From assembly GCA_907163375.1 (NCBI GenBank), contig CAJQUW010011283.1:124001-188000 (forward strand): a DNA stretch of 64,000 nt, given 5' to 3'. Position 1 is the stretch's first letter. Each line of letters begins with the position of its first letter. Origin of the DNA: Prostheceraeus crozeri. Its lineage: Eukaryota > Platyhelminthes > Polycladida > Euryleptidae. This document shows, one piece after another, positions 1-11,999 of this stretch. Made by a program: the position numbers and the translations under genes. The notes below the pieces were generated by a model. The model did not search any database, was not told the DNA's origin, and worked only from the letters and a program-made list of their open reading frames with translations.

Positions 1-360
1 TGTAGTCAAATAGGTTTACCGTGACACACGTTTGTGAAAGTAAAGTTTGATCATCGAAGTTTTATTCGTAAGTGTCGTCAGAAAGTGTATCATGGTTTGC
101 AAAAGCAAAGTTTAGTGTAGTCAAATGGATTTACCACGACGCATGTTTGTGAAAGTAAAGTTTTATCATCGAAGTTCTGTTCGTGAGTGTCGTCAGAAAG
201 TATATCATGTTGTACAAAAGTTTTACTGCAACACAGGTTGTATAGTTGCAAAGTTTGATCATGGCGTTTTATGAAACACAAATGTCATAAAATGTAAGCG
301 TTAGTGTAGTCAAATAGTTTTTACCACAACACACGTTTGTGAAAGTAAAGTTTGATCATT
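1..360. repeat. Degenerate tandem units at the arm's outer part
   Basis: The motif TGTAGTCAAAT followed by a TTACC block, an ACACGTTTGTGAAAGTAAAG block and a TCATCGAAG block recurs near positions 1, 116 and 305. Units are about 115-190 bases and diverged. The mirror copies lie at 14,340-14,945 in the right arm. Outer arms of tandem repeats are seen in foldback-type elements, but I cannot assign a family. Confidence 0.7.
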
Positions 361-817
361 GAAGTTTTATGACTGACCGAACTCGTCACAGCACTAAAAA
401 GTTTTATCAAAAAGGTTTTACTGCACAGTGTAGATTGTCTTGTTGCTTACTTTCACACTGTTAGAAAGTTTTATGTTGAGTGGAGACAGTTGCCAAATGT
501 TCCCTTATTAGAAAATTCAAACTTCATGAATGCTAGATTGCTGAATACTTCATCAGGTTTACTAAAAGCAGTTTTCTACTGCAGTAAGACTGAGAGTTTA
601 GAATGTTATATGAAAACAGTGTTCACCACAGCACTAGAAAGTTTTACTGCACTGTGTAGATTGTTTCACAGTGATAAAGGGTCTTATAGTAAGTACTACA
701 GTGTTGAATGTTTTATAAAACCAGGTAAAGTCTTGTTACAGACGTTGAGTGTGTGAGAGCTAGTTCCATGACATTGAATCGCGTGTGGGTCCTAAAGTCC
801 TAAACTCCAAAAACCAA

Positions 818-870
818 GGGTAGGGTTTTCTACGGTTGGATTAAGGGATTTAAGGATTTAGGGTTTTATA
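818..870 (+). repeat. Telomere-like TTTAGGG block, copy 1
   Basis: The block runs GGGTAGGGTT, then TACGGTTGGAT, then degenerate TTTAGGG-like units and a TTTTATAT end, followed by GTTAACCGTT. The same order of motifs recurs at 7078-7124 (plus), and on the minus strand at about 10,985-11,030, 11,431-11,475, 11,577-11,610 and 13,831-13,885. It is a dispersed motif of this large structure, not a true telomere array, because only two or three units are present. Confidence 0.65.
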
Positions 871-1750
871 TCACATGCGTTAACCGTTCGTGTAGAATAC
901 GTGAAGCACATCTTCGCTTAAAAGTCTAAACGCAAACGTTGAAATAAGTTTTGTAAGAAGTCTTTGACATGCTGTTGTGAAACTTAGCGAACGTTGAAAA
1001 AATTTTTATGAAATGTTTCTGCAGTCACACTCGTTAGCGTGCCAGCTTTACTAAATGTGTTGCTTGCCTTTATCAAATTGAATGCCATGAAATTGAACAT
1101 GTGTGAGATAAAAATCAACCTGCTAGATTAAGTGAAACACAAAAGTGTCACAACTATTTTACGGGAAACTTGTAAAGGAGAACTGTGTAGCGAGAACGTT
1201 TACACTCATCATAGACAGATGAACATATATTCTCACTTCAACTTTGTGACATTCAAATGAAATTCGTAAACATGAAGCTCTAGACTCCGTGGTGTAAAAA
1301 ACTTTATGACAACAACTTTATGTTGGTAAAACTTTCATAGATTGCAGTCGTGTTTAAAGCTGATATAAAAACCTGTAGAAACGCTTAAGTCTTAGATGCA
1401 GTTCAACGACTCAACCATTGAACTAACAAAATGAAGAAGTCTGTGTAGAGGTCCATAACACTCTCATCAGTAGGAAACAGCAAAGCATGTCATGTCATTG
1501 AATTATCAAGACTGAGTGACAAGTCTGTGTCAGTGGAATTATTTCATGAGTATGAAACAGCGAACATTACATTAGGACTGTCCATGAGTATTAAAGGCCA
1601 GAATCAAAGTTTGCCATTTCATGTGCTTGACAAATGAATACGTGTCTCATTTCTAAACGAATCGTGGGTTGGTAACAGAATCAACATTCAAAAACCTGCA
1701 TCAAGTGATTTTCTGTGCAGACGATGTGAAAATGGCACACGGATTGACAT

Positions 1751-2116
1751 TTAATATTGCTTGCAATATTCAACATGCTGCCATTCAAAAGCAGCTAAAA
1801 CGTTTATCATAAAACCTATCAGTGAAACAGATGTCATATAACCCTCCTGTGCACACAAAGGTTCACGAGGAGAGACAGCCCACTCTGTCGCCTGTTTGTC
1901 GCGCCGCTCCCTCAGCAGATGGAGTAGAACACAAAGATGAATGATAACACACTCTCTGGCAATCGTTTGTCGCATTAAACGCATTGAATTTTCTATCGCA
2001 TCTGTCCAACGAACAAGGATGCAGGAACTTATCGTCATCTCAGACCTCCCACTTAGCTGATTCCTACACAGCCCATTGCTATCGCACCGGAAGGGAGATT
2101 CACGCCATAAATGCAT
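1751..2116 (-). CDS. Hypothetical open frame in the left arm
   Basis: This frame of about 121 codons is shared with the right arm (12,546-12,833, 95 codons) with only a couple of amino-acid differences over the common part. I see no recognisable domain. It has a hydrophobic stretch near the C-terminus and several Arg/Cys residues. Conservation here mostly reflects the overall similarity of the two arms, so coding status is doubtful. Confidence 0.15.
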   Translation of the reverse strand: MHLWRESPFRCDSNGLCRNQLSGRSEMTISSCILVRWTDAIENSMRLMRQTIARECVIIHLCVLLHLLRERRDKQATEWAVSPREPLCAQEGYMTSVSLIGFMINVLAAFEWQHVEYCKQY

Positions 2117-2440
2117 CTAAGTTTGTTGAGTGGTTGAGGATGGCAGTCAATGAAATTATGTGTTCCCTTTTCTACCTTCAACCATAGGTTTACAGCGATT
2201 TGATTGCGCGAAACAGACATTTGAAAGGCTGTATCATTCTCATATAAAGCAGAGTCTCTTGCATATCACTATCATAGTCATTTCCGAGAAGCCGAGAGCG
2301 TGTGTGATGCCATTTCGCATTGTACACCGCGGAGAAGAATTCCACAGTGATATCTACGCTGAGGATATCACTCTGGAATTTGAGAAGCATTATTCATACT
2401 TCTCTTTGAATGAGGATATGAGCCGTCGACTACGAAAGAG

Positions 2441-2624
2441 ATGGAGACGGCGGAAAGTGAGGCCGAGACGGTGGAAAGTGAGGAGATGATGTGGAGTGTG
2501 GACACGGAAAGTGAGGAAGTGGAAGCGAGTGAAGATGTCATTGTGATATCAGATGATGAAGTAAGAGTTTTGCGCATGCATACGAATGGCTGTCATCTCA
2601 ACTCGTTCATGTTTTTTTCAGTGA
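2441..2624 (+). CDS. Acidic peptide with SUMO-interacting motif, probably a terminal exon
   Basis: The frame is very rich in Glu, Ser, Thr and Val and ends in DVIVISDDE, a textbook SUMO-interacting motif (a hydrophobic V-I-V-I core followed by acidic residues). Directly after the last Glu codon is a good splice donor, GTAAGAG at 2561. A pyrimidine-rich acceptor ends at 2621, and splicing would place a TGA stop at 2622-2624. An overlapping frame, 2310-2489, begins with an ATG and ends in a basic Arg-rich tail. The two frames may be exons of one gene or a frameshifted gene. No family is recognised. The gene lies just inside the left inverted arm. Confidence 0.3.
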
Positions 2625-2924
2625 CGGAGTGAGTGATGGGCGTTCTTTAGTTCATAAAATCATCATGCACACATACAGCACACTGTTTCACCACATTTCC
2701 TCGTGAATGCATCATGAGTTCTTATAAGAACTTCCTTCTAATGCAGCTAAAGCGGTTCCAAGCCCGCCACATATCTTTGGATATAGAATGCAGAGGAGAA
2801 GGATAAATGATGAAATGGAATGGAGGGAAGCCAAACTTGCACCACATGCAGCCACAGACACATTTCTATCCTCATTAAGATGACATTCAATCACTTGAAT
2901 TCTAATGTGACCATCACATCCTTA

Positions 2925-3140
2925 GATCTCAGTACAGTCAACTCTCTAACGTGCTTGTTTAACCTATTATCTCTGACTTTACAAACACTGAAAGGATTAT
3001 AACATGATTTCAAAATTTTCAAACATCAACTTTATTTCTAACTTCACAAATAGTGAAATGCTTGTGACTATCTTTTATACTTTACCTATCTTACAAACAC
3101 TGAAATGCTTGTCACTCTATATATACTTTACCTATAAATT
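2925..3140. repeat. Minisatellite with TTACAAACA-type units
   Basis: Short units built from CTAACTTTACAAACAGTGAAATG and TTTATACTTTACCTATC-like pieces repeat about every 50-60 bases. About 140 bases (2990-3135) recur almost unchanged at 7360-7500, on the other side of the LINE remnant. A third, more diverged copy lies at 10,450-10,600. Confidence 0.65.
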
Positions 3141-3500
3141 GCTAAAGTCCATCGATCTACTAGTCATGCAGGCTGGTTGTATATCTCGCGCTCTCGTGTC
3201 AATTTCTCTTTTGCCGTTGTTCTTTGGTGTTTGACCACCATTTTAGATTTTTTTCACATCATTGGTGTCGTCAACGTCTCAGCTACGTCGCTGTGCTTAG
3301 TGTTTATTCGGTCAGTGGAGGAATATCCCATAATTCGTCGATCTTCGATATTTCCATCCGCGGTAGTGATTTGTGCTTACTTCGACTTCTTTCTGTCTGT
3401 CGTTGAGCGGCTGTGTCAGGCATCATCGACTCAGTCCGTGAAATGCACGTCGATTTCTAATTTCCGGATCAAGACTGAATTCTATTGCTAATTTGCAGGC

Positions 3501-4389
3501 GTGGTTGTAAAGCGCATTGCATTAAGACGCTTGTTCTGGTTGGCATTCTTGGATGGTCCCAGGTTCAATTTTGATAGTGTTTATCCAATCAAATCTTTTA
3601 CCACTACGAAACGAAATGGATGCTGCAAAACAATTTATTTGTTGTCAGACGAAGACCTCATGAAGCGTAAAGCAAGTATCAGCAAAGAAGAACTTATTGA
3701 TGCTTTAATTCTTAGTAAGAGACAATGAAGTCAATCCCAATTATTCAGCTCTGAAAGACGAAATAGTTTCTATGATTCAAGTCAAAATAAATGAAAGTTT
3801 TTTCTTTCACCTCTCGAAGTTCTCAGCACTTTTTGATGCTCATGCTGAATTGCAGCGCAATTTCGATGATTTCAAGAGACAATATAACTATTTTGAGAGT
3901 AATTTTCTAGAGCAAACAAGTAAGACCATGAATGAAGCAGCTAATGAACTCCAGCAACGAATAGACCGGCAAAATAACTTTTTGGTCTTTGGCGTTCCTG
4001 AGTCTGCTCAAGGGAACTTAGCGGAAAGAAAGGAAAGTGATCATGATAGTGTTATCAGTGTGCTTCGTGATATAAATATTACAGACGTGGAGATCGACAA
4101 CGTGCACCGTGTTGGCCGACAAATACTTGGAAAACATCGACCACTAAAGGTCAAGTGTAAATCCAAAAGTTTCCAACGAACTGTGTTGCTAAATGCTAAG
4201 AAGCTGAAAGACTCGCGCACTTACAAACATGTGTTTATTAACCGAGATCTAACGCTGATGCAGCAAGCACTAAGAAAAGCAAACAAAGAGCGACAGAGGC
4301 AAAAGCCTAATAGCAATGACCCACCATCGGATATCTTGACAGGGGTTACAAACTCGTCTTCTTTTACTGGTATGCAGCATTTTGATTGA
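3501..4389 (+). pseudogene. LINE ORF1 protein remnant
   Basis: Two frames (3501-3728 and 3772-4389) together resemble an ORF1 nucleic-acid chaperone. A heptad-like coiled-coil stretch is followed by a region containing NNFLVFGVPE, then a conserved HVFINRDLT motif near the C-terminus. The same order (coiled coil, NVVISGL, HIFVNNDLT) is seen in the open ORF1 at 41,295-42,092. A frame change near 3730-3770 breaks the reading. The known role of such proteins is RNA binding and formation of the retrotransposition particle. Confidence 0.65.
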
Positions 4390-4439
4390 AAATTTTACTC
4401 TACAGGAAAGTGTAATTAATAAGTATCCAACTATTTCAT

Positions 4440-6796
4440 TAGTAAATATCCAATCATTGCTGCCTAATGTAGATGAATTGTACGCTGGCTTCATGAAAAT
4501 ATTGCTGATAATTTAGTGAATTTGCAAGGTTATCATCTCTATAGAGATGATCGCTTGGGACGTAAAGGCGGTGGCACAGCCATTTTTGTCAGTAGTTGTT
4601 TCAGTTCTATTCGCACTATAAATATTGCTCGACCTACAACGGATAAAATTTCAGCCACAATAATAGAACTTCCATTTTTGCATATGTATTATATGTGTAT
4701 TTACATAGCTCCATCTTGTACTTCAAGCGAGCTTAGTGAAGTCTATGATTTTATTTGCATCACTTTTGACTATCTTTTATCAATAAAACCCAAACACAAT
4801 TTTGTCATTGCAGGTGACATGAATCATTTTGATTGTAAAAGACAATGTATTGATTTAGATGCTAATGATATTACTGTCAAACCAACACGTAAGGAGAACA
4901 TTTTGGACCACATCATTATTACAAATGACTTGTTTCAGCACTACACTGCTGATAAAGTTTCTTATGGTTCACCAATTGGCAATGCAGACCATGCATTTCT
5001 TACGTGTCATCCCAAATCTACTACAGATACCAAAGTTGCCAGAACTTATTCGATTCGTAAAATCTATGATCTTCGTGAATCCAATCTCAACAATTTAAAT
5101 AGAGCTGTGAATGATTGTGATTGGCCTCAAATCGAATATTTGAATAACGTCAATGATAAATGGAGCAGTTTTCATAATTCACTCTCTTTGTTGGTTGATC
5201 AATACATTCCCCAGCACTTTGTTGCAATGAATTCTGACAATAAGGAATGACTTACCCCTATAACCAAAAAGCTAATCAATGATAGATGGGCAGCATATAG
5301 AGCTGGGGACTGGACTCGCTATAATCAGCTCAAGATTAAGGTTAAGGAAGAAATTCAAAAATGATAAGTTATTTGGGCCAACAAAATTCAATCCAAATCA
5401 AATGGTCCTTGGAAGCCACTTAGTGCCTTTAATGGGAAAGATTCACAAACACATGCGTTCGCTAACTGCATAAGCGAAAATGGTGGTTTATCTAATACAT
5501 TGTCGAAGATTTCTAATGAATTCAAAATTTCGCAAAACTTTAATTCATCCGTTGGTGTTCCGGAAATTCAAGATGATGGATGGAGCCTTAAAATTCAAGA
5601 CTAACAAATCTTCAGGTGATCAAAGTATACCAGCTAAAATATACAAGCAGTTATCTTATTCAATTTCAAGATCACTTACAACAATTTTCCAAGCGTCTAT
5701 GGATCAACGTGTATTCCCGAAAGATTGAAGTGCAGTATTATTGCTCCCGTGCCTAAAGTGACTCCAGCAATGAGAATTCATAAACTCAGGCCAATAACCC
5801 AAACTACACTACCAGCAAAACTGCTAGAGAAATTTGTTTTATAGCGCATGTATTCCGACTTTTTAAAGTTATATGGACCTGTGCAACATGTTTCAGAAAT
5901 GGTTCTCTTCCACTACAGCCGTCCTTTCCATCGTGAACAAACTGTGTGAAAATTTTGATAACCCTATCTGTTATGGCTCAATTTTGATAACCTTTGATTT
6001 TAAAAGGGCATTTGATCAGTTAAATCATAACACAGTGATGAGAAAATTTTGTGATAAAGGTATGCCCACTGGTTTTCTGTTGTGGCTGCAAAATTATTTA
6101 AGTAGCAGAACTGCTTGTGTTCGTTTATTGAATACTGATTCCACTTTTTTTGATGTTGTGTCTGGCGTTCCTCAGTGAAATGTTCTCGCCCCCTTTATCG
6201 TTGCCTCTATTTTTGGGGACTATAAATCCGACCATGACAATGATGTGTATTGTGTAAAGTATGCCGATGATCTCACATTAATTGTACCAGTATTTGATTC
6301 TGAAGTTTCAAATGTTGAGAGCCTTGTCAAGAATGTCATAATGGATGTAAAGTTTCGGTGCGAAGGGAATGACATGCAAATAAATTTTATGAAATCAAAT
6401 GTAATGCTATGTCTTAAGAGAAAAGTTTTGCGCAATCCCAGTCTGTACAATTTCCCCTTGAATATTATTGTTTCGGTAGCAGTACTATGCATTAATATTG
6501 CAGATGATCTGTCTTGGCATTGTCATGTTGACAAAATTATCAAAGTTGCCAACAAACGATTTCATGTTCTACGTAAATTGCGCCCGTTTGTATCTGATGA
6601 AGAATTGCATATCATCTATACATCTTATGTTAGATCTATTTTGGAGTATGCATGTCCCGTATTTGTGAGCTTGAATAGAAAATTGTCTCTGCGATTAGAA
6701 AGAATAGACAAAAGAGCACATCGCATCATTTATGGAAACAGTGAAAGAAAGTGTGACTGCTCCATTGATGAAATTTCAAAGCGTCGCTTAATCTAG
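4440..6796 (+). pseudogene. LINE ORF2 remnant (endonuclease and reverse transcriptase)
   Basis: The APE-type endonuclease part is visible at 4516-5250, with a GGGTAIFVS motif, AGDMNHFD (catalytic Asp/Asn region) and a late NADHAFL in place of SDH. Reverse-transcriptase motifs follow in other frames: FDFKRAFDQLNHN near 5993, VSGVPQ near 6160 (stop directly after), and YADDLTLIVP near 6261. Frames break near 4500, 5250, 5480, 5730 and 6180. The start of the endonuclease, with its first catalytic residues, is damaged. The element cannot encode an active enzyme as it stands. Confidence 0.8.
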
Positions 6797-7077
6797 TGTT
6801 AGTCATTGTGTTCATCGTTTGATACCTAAACGTCTTGTGTATTCAAATCTTTCATGCATACCTCTTTGTAGAACCGTAAAAATGAAATCAACTTTTTTTC
6901 CTTTTATGGCTTGTCTTTTAAGCAAACTTTCTCAATGAAAAGTTATGAAACCAATCTATGGTGTTCACATGTCTTCTTATGAATGTATTTAACATATATT
7001 TGCATCAATGTTGAATTGTGTATGGTACCTTTTGATTTTTATTTGATTGAATAAAATACTTTTCTATTCTATGTATT

Positions 7078-7124
7078 GGGATAGGGTTACCTACGGTTGG
7101 ATTTAGGGATTTAGGGTTTTATAT
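7078..7124 (+). repeat. Telomere-like TTTAGGG block, copy 2
   Basis: Same motif order as at 818-870, including GGATTTAGGGATTTAGGG, and again followed by TTTTATAT and GTTAACCGTTAG. It sits immediately after the 3' end of the LINE remnant. Confidence 0.65.
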
Positions 7125-7189
7125 AGCACAAGTAAATGTTAACCGTTAGTGAATAGTAGATTTATTGACTTAACCATTTGTGAATGAAA

Positions 7190-7600
7190 TTGTTCCTAAC
7201 ATTGCAAACAACTACTTTATTTCTAACTTTACAAACAGTGAGATGATTCTAACTTTATTCTTCACCTATCTTACAAACATTAAAGTGTCTATAGCATTTT
7301 TTCTAACTTTACAGTGACATGGTTATAACTTTATTTTTACCTTTACAAACAGTGAAAGGATTATAACATGATTTCAAAATTTACAAACATCAACTTTATT
7401 TCTAACTTCAGAAATAGTGAAATGCTTGTGACTATATTTTATACTTTACCTATCTTACAAACACTGAAATGCTTGTCACTCTATTTATACTTTACCTATC
7501 TTACAAACACTGAAATGATTCTGATACTGTTCCTAATTTTACAAACAGTAGAAATGGTTGTAACTTTATTTCCTTAGTCAATCCACTCTATTGAAACGAC
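7190..7600. repeat. Minisatellite, second block
   Basis: The same TTACAAACA/GTGAAATG units as at 2925-3140, here in a longer run. Bases 7360-7500 are a near copy of 2990-3135. From about 7500 to 7920 the sequence matches 10,500-10,790 in direct orientation, with indels. No gene is seen between 7600 and 8205. Confidence 0.6.
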
Positions 7601-8209
7601 AAGAAAACGACACAGCATGTACATGATATGTTATTGATACCCACACAGCTTTTTCTGTTACACTTCAATTCATTTCATGTGTTCTATCATATACACTCAA
7701 AACCTGCAACGACATTTATTATATTACATCCATGAATATGACGTGATAAAATTCACATCATCTCAAAACCTTTTAACAGCGCTTGTCTTCAAACATATGC
7801 TGAATCCCACATAGCTTCTTTGTTACACTACCAATTCATTTCAATGTGAGCTAATCTTGCATCACTCATTTCATGCGACATAACTTTTCACTTTAATTAT
7901 TCCTACAATGTGACTGCAGTGGTCTCAACACAATCCCTATCATGTATTCTAACACTCTAATCACTGCGCAATGACTGTTGTGAATTGTATCGCATTCATG
8001 TACATGACTCAGGCCTGTAAATTCCTGTTACTCAGGTGTGAGAAGGTTATGAGAACCTAAGATGCTTCAGTGTTAATAATTTCAATTTACTCGAGTAACA
8101 TTTGATGCTTTCATGTCTAGTAACATGTATGAGTTACTTCATAACTCTAGTTTAATGGAGGCTTTGATTAATCATTCTTAGCCCGCTGAAGATGAGTGTT
8201 TTAAAATCA

Positions 8210-9555
8210 TCACACTGTGAAGAGAGATTGCAAACTAATAAAGATAGAAATTTGATTTCTGTATATGTTTGGCGTGTGAGTGGCCATCCTTTCATCCCTT
8301 TCATCAATTTTCAACCCATCCTCTGAGTTCAACGGGCTTGGAACCGTTAGAAAGTGAAAACACTTTCCGGCCTCATTATGGGTAGCCTCATAAAGGCTGT
8401 TTGGGACATTCACTAGCCTCATGAAGGCCGTTTGCGGCCTTCTCCGACTTCTCTCTAATTTTGTTCGAAGATGTCTGTAAGAAAGAAAAATGGTGTTAGA
8501 GTTGATTGAAAGGCAATGACGTTCGAGTAACTTACTAGGAATTTTCCTCTTCATTTTTCTCACTAAAAAATCACACAGTCGACCGTCTACCTCCATACTG
8601 ATATGAATGCAGGTGACCCCACGTCACATACTTGGTTTCTGTAGATTGGCAGGTCTACCTCTACGTGTCTTCTCTTCATTTCGTTGTTGATGTATTCAGC
8701 CTGACTAAGTCTCCTCTTCAGGTCATGATTTTCTTCTCTCATCCCTTGACAGTTCCTCTCTATCACACCAAGTCTGTCAACCTCCTGCCTCTGATGATTC
8801 AACTCGGATACTACCTCCTCATAAGCCATCTCCTTCTCCTTCCATTCCCGCCACTCTTTCATTAATGTTTCCTCTCTCTTCTGCAGCTGTAATACTTCCT
8901 CCTGTGAGACTTTCACCGTTCCCACTTTAATTTCTAGTTTGGCTATGTCCTGCACCATATCTTTATTTTGTCTGTTCATGGCCTCATAGCGATCTTTGAG
9001 CAGCATGTAATGGGCTTGCTGTGATGCCTTCGACTTCAACTCATCCCTATCTAGACCTCTTGTTTGTTCGCGTATACCGCCTTTCTTTGGCGTAGAAGTG
9101 TTAAGTGGCTCCTCTACATGTTCAGATGCGTGCTCAGATACATGTTCAGATTCCTGTTTACCACTATTAAAAACGGCTCTCTCCTCCTGTACTTCCCCTT
9201 CCTCCTCACTGCTGCTTGTGTCGCTGAAGAAGAGATCGTTCCCATCATCATCCAAGTCGACAATGTGTCTTACAGCCGCCCTCTCCTCCTGCCTTCGTCT
9301 ATACAAGTCATCAAACCACTTTTTGGAGTGGCAGTTGGAAATAGACGCACTAGGACACTGGTCATGTCTTTTCCTAAATTCGACAAAGTCAGAGTCTGCT
9401 TCTACAGCATGATGGACACATGTCTTTATTTCAAAGACCTTATGCTCCCCAGTGTGTTCCACCTGACTCAACTGCTTTTTGTATTCGGTCCCTCTGTATA
9501 CTTTATCACATGAACATCTTGTGACGCTGTTACGCGAAGACTTTGATAAAACCAT
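8210..9555 (-). CDS. Coiled-coil protein with an acidic Ser/Glu region, two exons
   Basis: Exon 1 (9555 down to 8591) begins at an ATG. Its N-terminal region has CSC and a few further Cys/His residues (a possible small metal site). Next comes an acidic Asp/Ser/Glu stretch around residues 110-165, then a long charged heptad coiled coil (about residues 180-305). The frame runs into a stop, but an AG/GTAGAC donor at 8591/8590 and a strong pyrimidine-rich TTACAG acceptor at 8475 join it in frame to 8474-8210. This gives about 409 residues (intron 8475-8590). A second possible donor, GTAAGT, lies near 8536. No family is recognised. It is the longest open gene inside the large inverted structure and so a candidate cargo or mobility gene; that is inference. 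Confidence 0.6.
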
Positions 9556-11985
9556 GTTGAAACTGCAAGATAAAAGTCAGTTATTTACTACAGTTCTCAC
9601 AAGAAAGCACTGTTTATCAGAAACATGATTGTAATAAATGGCATAGGACAGACAATGAAGAACCTAACCTTAAGACCCTTATGTTAGAAGGTGTATCAGT
9701 GATGCCTGTAAGATCTGACTTTAAATCTGTAACTTAGAACGCTTGATAGCAAACGTCAGATGACTCACCGTTGAAAGGAGGAAACAGGAGTGAAATTGGG
9801 TGAGGAAAAGCGCCTTACATACTTCTCTCTCACAAAGACAGAATATGCCAATGTCCAAATTTGATCATGTCTCCTTCAAACGATTTCATCTGACCATATT
9901 TAGAATGTCAACCGCTGATTTTCATGACTGACGCAGGGAGTCAAGATTACCATAAATGGGCATTCCCGCTTCGTTGTGACGGAAGGGGAATAACGCACGA
10001 CTCACGCTTTGTGATAGCGGTCTCTTTATCCTGAGTGGCAAGTTTGCATGACCCTCAAGTGAACTGAATGTATCCGAAAATGAAAAAGATGAAAAGATTG
10101 AATAGTTCCTAGCGTGTGATAAAATACATGGAATGACAAGCGTACATATGCCCACAAGGATACTTAGAGGCTTCACACCATTTGAATGTTTTCTTATATC
10201 ACTATCATGCTCACTTTCGAAGAGGCTTGATTCAATGTTTCATTCGAAGGATGCTTGTAAAGTTCAACACTGCATTCCCATGACATTTCAATTTTGTGTT
10301 TATACAATTGCATAAGCTTTCACTGGACTCGCATCGTCTTATAAAGTGTTCGTTTACGCAGCGCACGAAGTTATATCTCTCAATAATGTTGAACTCAATC
10401 TCACACACACACGCATTGTCACTTTAAACATGACTGGAATGCAGTTCTCCCACATCAACTTTATTTCTAACGTTACAAATGCTGAAAAGATTCTAGCATT
10501 ATTTTATACTTCACCTATCTTACAAACACTGAAATGATTCTGATATTATTCCTAACTTTACAAACAGTAAAATGGTTGTAATTTTATCACTCAGTCAATC
10601 AACTCTGTTGAACCGACAAGAAAACGACACAGTGTGCACATGTTATTGAAACCCACACACAGCTTTTTGTTACACTAACAATTCAGTTCAATGTGAGCTA
10701 GTCTTGTGTCACTCATTTCAAATGACACAACTTTTCACTTTACTTATTCCTACAATGTTACTACTATGTGTTCTAAACTTTATGAGATCGCTTTCACTTC
10801 TATCTCACACTTTCTTCATCATACAACTAAGTGAATGAAATTTATGATACATTATCTGACTAGACTCATTGAGTCACATTCTACACGAACAGATATTGCT
10901 AAAATGGATGATATAAAACGCTAAGTCTTGTAATAGGGTTGACTATGCTATTGACTTAGTGATTTATCTATGCAACCTACACTTTAAAACGCTAAATCCC
11001 TAAATCTCAACACAGGGACACCTATCCTATAAATTTAGGGATCTAGGAGTTTTGATGTATAATTTAGTAAACTTATGTCTCTGTCAGCATACGACTTTTA
11101 AAATACAACACTGACTGACGAATGATGTTCATATATTTCTAGCTTGGATAACAAGAAACTTTCATGTGTTGACTATTATGTATTTTCCTAATCAACTCTT
11201 TACACACTCATTATTCCAATCACTAAGACACATACAACTCTTTTATTGAAAATGCGTCAATCACTTTTCAGCTGACTGCATCAACTGTAAAGTGTATAAC
11301 ATAATGAGCATGTAACGATATGAAATCTGTCTTTTCATCATGAAATTGAGTCTTGCCTTCAAAGTCATTTTATAAAGCGAACATATGCATCACGTATTCT
11401 ACACTAAAGGAGATCGTTAATTTGTGCTATCCAAAACCCTAAATCCCTAAATCCAACGTTAGGCAACCCTACCCCTTAGATGATGGACTTTGGCAATTTA
11501 GCTATGTCATTCACGAATGGATAAGTTAGTAAATGCATGTATACATTCTACAACAACAGTTATCATTGATGTATGTTATATAAAACGATAAATCTCTAAA
11601 TCCAACCGTGACTGTCATTGCCTGCATTACTATACAACATGTTGCTCTGATAATTCTTCCACCACCCTTACTCTTTCCATTTGAGGGGTGGTGAAGAAAA
11701 AAATTCATGATTTCAGGCCTAATCCTCTCTCTACACACGTTTTTATTTTACACCATGTAACTGCAATAGATCCTTGCTACTTATCATATTGGCTTTAAAC
11801 CTTTAAACATGATGATTTCATTGCAGTTAGACCTTTGAAGATGTGTGTTAGACAAGTTTAACACTTGTCATGAAGTTGCGATCTCATCAGATAAATTTAA
11901 TAAGAGCTTCTTCATTTTCTAGGAAAGATAGAGATCCTTGAAACTAGTGTTTGTGTGTGGCACAGTCTGTAACTTTTCTTTGTTA
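9556..11985. other. AT-rich stretch without a recognisable gene
   Basis: It holds a diverged minisatellite copy (about 10,450-10,790, matching 7500-7920) and three minus-strand telomere-like blocks (about 10,985-11,030, 11,431-11,475 and 11,577-11,610). No open frame longer than about 85 codons shows domain features. Confidence 0.6.
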
Positions 11986-11999
11986 ATAGGGTGGCCTCC

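Larger units (their letters stand above)
1..2101. repeat. Left arm of a large inverted repeat
   Basis: Read on the minus strand, this segment matches 12,484-14,702 closely over its whole length with scattered mismatches. Landmarks pair in reverse order: bases 1-20 with 14,683-14,702, the telomere-like block at 818-870 with 13,831-13,885, and the end near 2101 with 12,484. The left arm lacks about 120 bases present in the right arm near 13,490-13,610. The match starts at the window edge, so the outer end lies outside. Arms this long suggest either a very large terminal-inverted-repeat transposon or a palindromic duplication; the sequence alone does not decide. Confidence 0.9.
3150..7075 (+). 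mobile_element. Decayed CR1/L2-like non-LTR retrotransposon (LINE 1)
   Basis: The segment has a 5' untranslated region, ORF1 remnants (3501-4389), an endonuclease/reverse-transcriptase ORF2 in several frames (about 4440-6796) and a 3' end with AATAAA near 7050. Its organisation matches the intact LINE at 38,544-42,315, but the sequence is diverged. I saw no target-site duplication and no poly(A) tail, so the ends are approximate. It lies inside the large inverted-repeat structure. Confidence 0.8.

Noticed and set aside
818-870. A real telomere or chromosome end
   Set aside because: Only two or three degenerate units are present per block, and the blocks are scattered in both orientations within the large structure.
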